From an uncultured Bacteroidota bacterium (GTDB taxonomy: Bacteria; Bacteroidota; Bacteroidia; Chitinophagales; Chitinophagaceae), in NCBI GenBank assembly GCA_903824665.1, contig CAIJXT010000015.1, forward strand, positions 186,001 through 250,000: a stretch of DNA of 64,000 nt, given 5' to 3'. Positions 59,849-64,000 of the stretch are shown piece by piece. The position numbers and the translations under genes were made by a program. Below the pieces are notes generated by a model. That model was given only the letters and a program-made list of their open reading frames with translations. It ran no database searches and was not told the DNA's origin. How positions within the stretch are numbered: position 1 is the stretch's first letter; each line of letters begins with the position of its first letter.

Positions 59849-60088
59849 CTAGTTCTTACACGCAATAAATATGAATGGCTTATTCAGCTTTTCGCGAAAT
59901 GAGCCCTTTATTCTGGCTGCATCGCGAATCACTTTGTATTTCTGCAGATCAAATATCTCCAGAGCTGCTATGTACTCTTTTGAAATGCTGACGCGTTTCA
60001 TGTACGTCGCCAGCAATATTGCAGATCGTTTATCTGCCGCAACAATGTCTTTTATATAATATGTCCAGACCCGGTTTCTGTTCCACAT
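59849..60088 (-). CDS. Possible small basic protein
   Basis: 79 residues, not recognised: helical, basic, with YYIKDIVAADKRSAILLATY and an EKLNKPFIFIACKN end. It follows the small lipoprotein gene by 43 bases on the same strand. Coding status is uncertain; it may be a remnant. Confidence 0.35.
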   Translation of the reverse strand: MWNRNRVWTYYIKDIVAADKRSAILLATYMKRVSISKEYIAALEIFDLQKYKVIRDAARIKGSFREKLNKPFIFIACKN

Positions 60089-60131
60089 AAGAATAAAATT
60101 TACAAGGTTTATGCCAATGCCTCTATGCCGG

Positions 60132-60281
60132 CTACCTGAACCGTCTGGGCACCTTATAATTCGCGTTTATGTCCGTACCGCAACCACAATTTTTGCTACT
60201 CTTGCAGCCCTCTACCAGTACAGCAGATACATAAAGTACCAACAAATAAATCACAAGGCGCACCGTAATTGTTCTTTTCAT
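60132..60281 (-). CDS. Very small lipoprotein
   Basis: 49 residues. Basic MKRTITVRL, a hydrophobic stretch and lipobox-like LVEGC with an acidic -2 residue, which is unusual. The mature part is CKSSKNCGCG then a basic RRFR end, close to small Cys-rich lipoproteins I recall from Bacteroidota. The ATG at 60281 is used; the longer frame overlaps the divergent glycosyltransferase. Function unknown. Confidence 0.6.
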   Translation of the reverse strand: MKRTITVRLVIYLLVLYVSAVLVEGCKSSKNCGCGTDINANYKVPRRFR

Positions 60282-60287
60282 AAAATC

Positions 60288-60295
60288 TACTTTTG
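60288..60295 (+). promoter_or_regulatory. -7 box for the glycosyltransferase gene
   Basis: TACTTTTG, 15 bases before the TTG start at 60311, with a TTG 16 bases upstream of it (60269-60271). Confidence 0.5.
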
Positions 60296-60310
60296 TAAAA
60301 ATAGAGAATA

Positions 60311-61417
60311 TTGCCCATTCAGCAGCCCAAAAATATTTTAGTTGCCCCTCTCGACTGGGGTGCCGGTCATACCACCCGGTGCATACCCATTGTCCGCCAC
60401 TTGATGCAACTGGGCCATAATCCCATTGTTGCCGGCAATGCTGCACAGCTGGAAATCATTAGGGCAGCATTTCCGGATGGCATCGCAACAACCCCTCTGG
60501 ACGGATACAATGTTTCCTATTCGTCATGGAACAGATTCCTTCAAATGGGACTTCTGACCCAGATACCTGGTTTGTTGCGAACCATACAACAAGAGCACCA
60601 CTGGCTGAAAGAAAAAGCAGACCAGCTGAAGCTGGATGGCGTCATTTCTGATAATCGCTACGGTCTGTTTCATACCGCTGTTCCCACTGTAATTTTGACC
60701 CATCAGTTGCGTATTCAAACAGGGCTAGGAACAATTGCCGACAATTTGGTGCAGCGCCGGCATTACAAATTCCTCAACAGGTTTGGTAAGGTGTGGGTGG
60801 TTGACACACCCGATGGTCCCGGGCTGGCGGGCATACTCTCGCACCCCGCTGCATTACCAGACAATGCCTGCTATACCGGATTGTTGTCGCGGCTGGCAGG
60901 CACAAAAACCGAAGTTGCACCCGGGGGTGCCGAAGAAGCCCTGCTGGTACTGCTATCTGGCCCGGAGCCACAGCGCACCAGGCTTTCACAGGTACTTTGG
61001 CAACAGGTGCTCACGCATGCAGGAAAAGTGGTGTATGCTGAGGGATCCCTTTCAGCAACAGCCCCTGCACATATTCCACCGCACATCAGTTATTACAAAA
61101 GACTGGATGATACCCAACTTAACACAGCGTTAGCGGATGCCGGTATTGTTGTATGCCGCAGCGGGTACTCTACAATAATGGACCTTGTAGCAACAGGCAG
61201 GAAAGCCATATTAATACCAACTCCGGGACAAACGGAACAACTGTATCTGGCCAACACACTCCATTCCAGAGGTGTCTTTTACTCCAGCCGGCAGCAGGGT
61301 TTCAGTTTGCAGCAAGCCCTTTCCGCTGCGGCAGATTTCCCTTTTCACTCCAGCGGGCTTCAGGATCCGTTCCGGCAATACAAACGGCTTGTTGCAGATT
61401 GGGTAGCTGATTTATAA
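60311..61417 (+). CDS. MurG-like family 28 glycosyltransferase
   Basis: 368 residues, GT-B fold: N-terminal NILVAPLDWGAGHTTR (8-23) with the GxGH loop and a C-terminal sugar-nucleotide part (ADAGIVVCRSGYSTIMDLVATGRKAILIPTPGQTEQ, split near 273-310). Likely transfers a sugar from a nucleotide donor to a lipid or surface glycan. It must start at TTG 60311: an in-frame TAG lies at 60302-60304, and the conserved core begins at residue 7. Confidence 0.88.
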   Translation: MPIQQPKNILVAPLDWGAGHTTRCIPIVRHLMQLGHNPIVAGNAAQLEIIRAAFPDGIATTPLDGYNVSYSSWNRFLQMGLLTQIPGLLRTIQQEHHWLKEKADQLKLDGVISDNRYGLFHTAVPTVILTHQLRIQTGLGTIADNLVQRRHYKFLNRFGKVWVVDTPDGPGLAGILSHPAALPDNACYTGLLSRLAGTKTEVAPGGAEEALLVLLSGPEPQRTRLSQVLWQQVLTHAGKVVYAEGSLSATAPAHIPPHISYYKRLDDTQLNTALADAGIVVCRSGYSTIMDLVATGRKAILIPTPGQTEQLYLANTLHSRGVFYSSRQQGFSLQQALSAAADFPFHSSGLQDPFRQYKRLVADWVADL

Positions 61418-61421
61418 TCGG

Positions 61422-63209
61422 CTAAAAGAAATCATACGCCCTTCTTGCAGCATTGATTCGCACGCCAAAGTACACATAGGTGGTTGTGAGCGCGCCGTTG
61501 CTGGTGCCGGTTGTAGATGAATGCGGGTAAGTGTTGTCCACATTCTGATAGTTGCGGTACACACCACCCAGGTCTACAAACATATTGCGGCGCACCTGGT
61601 AAGACAAGTTCAGGCTCATGATCTTGCAGTTGCTCTCTGGTCCGTTAATCATGGCTACACCGTACTGTGTTGTTGCAGTAGGGTAGGCTTTGAATATGTT
61701 GCTGCCGAAGTTGGCGTTACCAGTATCATTGCCACGCATATAATAGGTTGCCCGGGCCGTAATGGTAAAGTTCTTCGCAGGCTGGTACCGGATCTGACCA
61801 ATCACCTTCACAAAACCTGACCCCAACGGGTCGGCAAGTGGCTGGTTGTAATTGGTGTAGTTGGCAATAGTGTCCTGTGCCGAGTAGGTGTATGGTCGCA
61901 CAGCGTCTATCTCGCCCTGGAGATCCAGGTTCTTCAGACCAAAGGCGTTGAAGTATTTTCCGCCCATCTGCACACCCCATTTGTTGCCATACCATTTGTT
62001 GCCTCCGGTCAGTTCTTTTATCCTGAACTCATTGAGCAGAAACTGACCATACAGTTGAAAACGATGCGCGATAAGTGCTTTTGCACTCAACCCCAGAATT
62101 GATTTGTCTCCGGCCCCGTTATAGCGGCTCATGGCAGTAGTTAGTATCACCGGATTCAGGTAGGATATTTCGTATCCACCGGTGCGTGCAAATACCTGAG
62201 ATTCAAACAACCCTACATTTAGCCACTTGGTTGCATTCACATTCAGGTAGCGCATCGTTGCATATTTATGTGGCATTATTTTGTCAGCGCCTTTTACATA
62301 TTGTGGGGTCAGCTCCAGATACAAACATTCATAATTGAGTTTCCAGATACGTGCCTGTAGTCGCATAAACGGCATATTGGACGAATTATCTGTAAGAAAA
62401 AGGCTGGTAAAACCATCACCGAAAAAGTGCTTGCCAAAACCAAACGTAGCGTTGAGGTGATTTTTGACAATGTCAGCATTCACATACCCGTTTACCTGCA
62501 AGTAGTCGTATGAGCCAAACTGAGTCTGGGGTCTTTTGAAATAGTCTGCTCCTGGTATGGCCTCATATTTGCGCTGTACCCAGTTATTTACATGGTAAGG
62601 GTATTTCTCCTGATTGTCGGTGATCATTGTATAGAAGCCTATCTTCTTACCGATCCACCCGCGAATCTCACCTCCCTGGCTGTTGGCTGTGGTCATACCG
62701 GGTATTGCGGCTCCTGTTACCGGGTCATTGGCAGGTGTATTGTTCTGCATTACTACGGTACCACTTAGCACCGGATTCACCACTACAAAGAAGTTATTGG
62801 TTTTTACGTATCCCAGATTGTATTGCTTTTTGTAGAAGGTATTGAGCAAGGATGTTTTAGAGTCGATGGCGCCGTTTTCATCTGAAGCCCATTCGCCACT
62901 CTCAGATACCATCTGCCGCATGTTGAAGTAGTCAATGTTACTCAGCTTGCCACTCAGCGCTGTTGCCGGCAACGCAAGAATCGCACCACTGTCTGTCTTT
63001 TCTGTTAGTGACTCTATGAAATGAACGACGTTTCTACGTGCTTCCGGTTTATTTCCGTTAGACAGGCTATCGCAAAACCTACCGGTGAGTGTTTCCCACC
63101 TGTCTATATTATGATAGCCTTCAGAACCCAACTGCAAGTAGGCAGATTGAGCTTTGACGCCAAGCGCGGAAATGATGAAAGCAGGAAGTAGTATGGCTTT
63201 TTTGAGCAT
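61422..63209 (-). CDS. RemB/Wzi-like outer-membrane protein
   Basis: 595 residues. Signal peptide MLKKAILLPAFIISALGV, then a capsule-assembly Wzi/gliding RemB-like barrel: SLFLTDNSSNMPFMRLQ, YLELTPQYVKGADKIMPHKY, EISYLNPVILTTAMS and many aromatic strands. The ATG at 63209 is used; a TTG at 63224 adds five residues. Roles known for relatives are exopolysaccharide anchoring and gliding motility; which one applies here cannot be read. Confidence 0.85.
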   Translation of the reverse strand: MLKKAILLPAFIISALGVKAQSAYLQLGSEGYHNIDRWETLTGRFCDSLSNGNKPEARRNVVHFIESLTEKTDSGAILALPATALSGKLSNIDYFNMRQMVSESGEWASDENGAIDSKTSLLNTFYKKQYNLGYVKTNNFFVVVNPVLSGTVVMQNNTPANDPVTGAAIPGMTTANSQGGEIRGWIGKKIGFYTMITDNQEKYPYHVNNWVQRKYEAIPGADYFKRPQTQFGSYDYLQVNGYVNADIVKNHLNATFGFGKHFFGDGFTSLFLTDNSSNMPFMRLQARIWKLNYECLYLELTPQYVKGADKIMPHKYATMRYLNVNATKWLNVGLFESQVFARTGGYEISYLNPVILTTAMSRYNGAGDKSILGLSAKALIAHRFQLYGQFLLNEFRIKELTGGNKWYGNKWGVQMGGKYFNAFGLKNLDLQGEIDAVRPYTYSAQDTIANYTNYNQPLADPLGSGFVKVIGQIRYQPAKNFTITARATYYMRGNDTGNANFGSNIFKAYPTATTQYGVAMINGPESNCKIMSLNLSYQVRRNMFVDLGGVYRNYQNVDNTYPHSSTTGTSNGALTTTYVYFGVRINAARRAYDFF

Positions 63210-63236
63210 AAGGAAGATTTTCAAAATCGTATTCGG

Positions 63237-63244
63237 TAGATTTG
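63237..63244 (+). promoter_or_regulatory. -7 box for the dihydroorotase gene
   Basis: TAGATTTG, 53 bases before the ATG at 63298. Confidence 0.4.
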
Positions 63245-63297
63245 CATTTTAATACAGACACTAAAACAGCCCGTATATATGGGGCGAATATACTGAT

Positions 63298-64000
63298 ATG
63301 TTTTCAAAACTAATAAAGAACGCCACGGTAGTAAACGAAGGCATCAGCAAGGTGCAGGATGTACTCATCAGGGATGGTTTCATAGAGCGGATAGATAGCA
63401 ATATTCAACCCACAGGTAACTTTACAGAAATCAATGCAGAAGGACTGTATCTGCTACCCGGTGCGATTGATGATCAGGTACACTTCCGCGAGCCGGGACT
63501 TACACATAAAGCTACGATAGGTACCGAAGCCCGGGCTGCAGTTGCGGGCGGTGTCACTTCATTTATGGAGATGCCCAATACTAACCCTCCGGCACTTACA
63601 CAGGAACTGCTGGAAGACAAGTATAAAATTGGTGCCACTACCTCCATCGCCAACTATTCGTTTTTCATGGGCGTGTCTAACAGCAATGCCGATGAAGTGC
63701 TGCGCACCAACGACAAGAAAAAAGATGTATGCGGTGTGAAAATTTTCATGGGGTCAAGCACGGGCGATATGTTGGTAGACAACTACCTCACACTCTCCCG
63801 GATCTTTTCTGAATCGGAACTACTGATAGCCACCCACTGTGAAGATGAAAATATTGTCAACGCCAATAAAGCGAAATACAGCGATGCGGCTGACGCTTCA
63901 TTTCACCCACTGATCAGGAATGAAGAGGCCTGTTTTGAAAGTTCGTTTTCTGCAATACAACTCGCAAAAAAGCATGGCAGCCGCCTGCATATTCTTCATA
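63298..64000 (+). CDS. pyrC: Dihydroorotase, 5' part
   Basis: First 234 codons; the frame runs off the right edge. Amidohydrolase of pyrimidine synthesis, closing carbamoyl-aspartate to dihydroorotate. Signs: GAIDDQVHFREPGLTHK (58-74) with the HxR metal/substrate motif, GGVTSFMEMPNTNPP, the lysine in VKIFMGSSTGDM and the metal His in ATHCED. Start is ATG 63298. Confidence 0.88.
   Translation, partial: MFSKLIKNATVVNEGISKVQDVLIRDGFIERIDSNIQPTGNFTEINAEGLYLLPGAIDDQVHFREPGLTHKATIGTEARAAVAGGVTSFMEMPNTNPPALTQELLEDKYKIGATTSIANYSFFMGVSNSNADEVLRTNDKKKDVCGVKIFMGSSTGDMLVDNYLTLSRIFSESELLIATHCEDENIVNANKAKYSDAADASFHPLIRNEEACFESSFSAIQLAKKHGSRLHILH

Overview
The window reads as a chromosome segment of a Bacteroidota bacterium, most likely of the Chitinophagaceae/Chitinophagales group. 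The signs are: type IX secretion (T9SS) C-terminal sorting domains on two secreted proteins; family-restricted proteins (DUF4293, DUF4159, DUF6089-like barrel, RemB/Wzi-like outer-membrane protein); futalosine-route menaquinone genes; few Shine-Dalgarno sequences; and many copies of the Bacteroidota -7 promoter box TAnnTTTG just upstream of genes. This lineage call is inference; no rRNA is present.

Layout. 1-7.8 kb: 3' end of mazG abutting a very large sensor histidine kinase, a secreted protein, a trans-sulfuration PLP enzyme, an FMN reductase and a small outer-membrane-type protein. 8.0-19.5 kb: one 3842-residue secreted T9SS adhesin-like protein containing eight in-frame 249-bp tandem repeats. 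20-26 kb: small membrane proteins, a glucosaminidase-type protein, thyA, a Pro-rich lipoprotein, ruvB, mqnB and mqnD. 26-31 kb: an SPFH protein with a ribbon-helix-helix partner, the ppk-ppx polyphosphate operon, and a ferritin-like protein. 31-43 kb: acyltransferase, glycosyl hydrolase-like lipid/wall protein, 2-oxoacid dehydrogenase E2, an ECF sigma-rsmE-DUF4159 operon, a DEAD-box helicase divergent from a ferredoxin reductase, a VOC protein, two tandem paralogous secreted proteins, and a UbiD-family decarboxylase. 43.2-44.5 kb: a LamG/Ig/T9SS secreted protein.

44.6-50.2 kb is the main accessory region: a sparse Mu-like phage DNA-packaging set (terminase small and large subunits, DUF1320, DUF935 portal, a gp37-like protein), all open, but with no capsid, protease, tail, integrase or lysis genes between them. 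Two non-phage genes (a secreted acidic-tailed protein and a small membrane protein) lie among them. 50.2-53.1 kb holds a TPR-like secreted protein and a DUF433/DUF5615 toxin-antitoxin pair, bracketed by two copies of a related inverted-repeat element.

53.4-64 kb returns to core genes: dgt, serS, DUF4293, a DUF6089-like barrel, etfBA, a small lipoprotein, a glycosyltransferase that must start at TTG, a RemB/Wzi-like protein, and the 5' part of a dihydroorotase gene. Functional links visible here: mqnB, mqnD and the UbiD-type decarboxylase point to the futalosine menaquinone route; ppk and ppx make and degrade polyphosphate from one transcript; thyA, dgt, pyrC and mazG all act on nucleotide pools.
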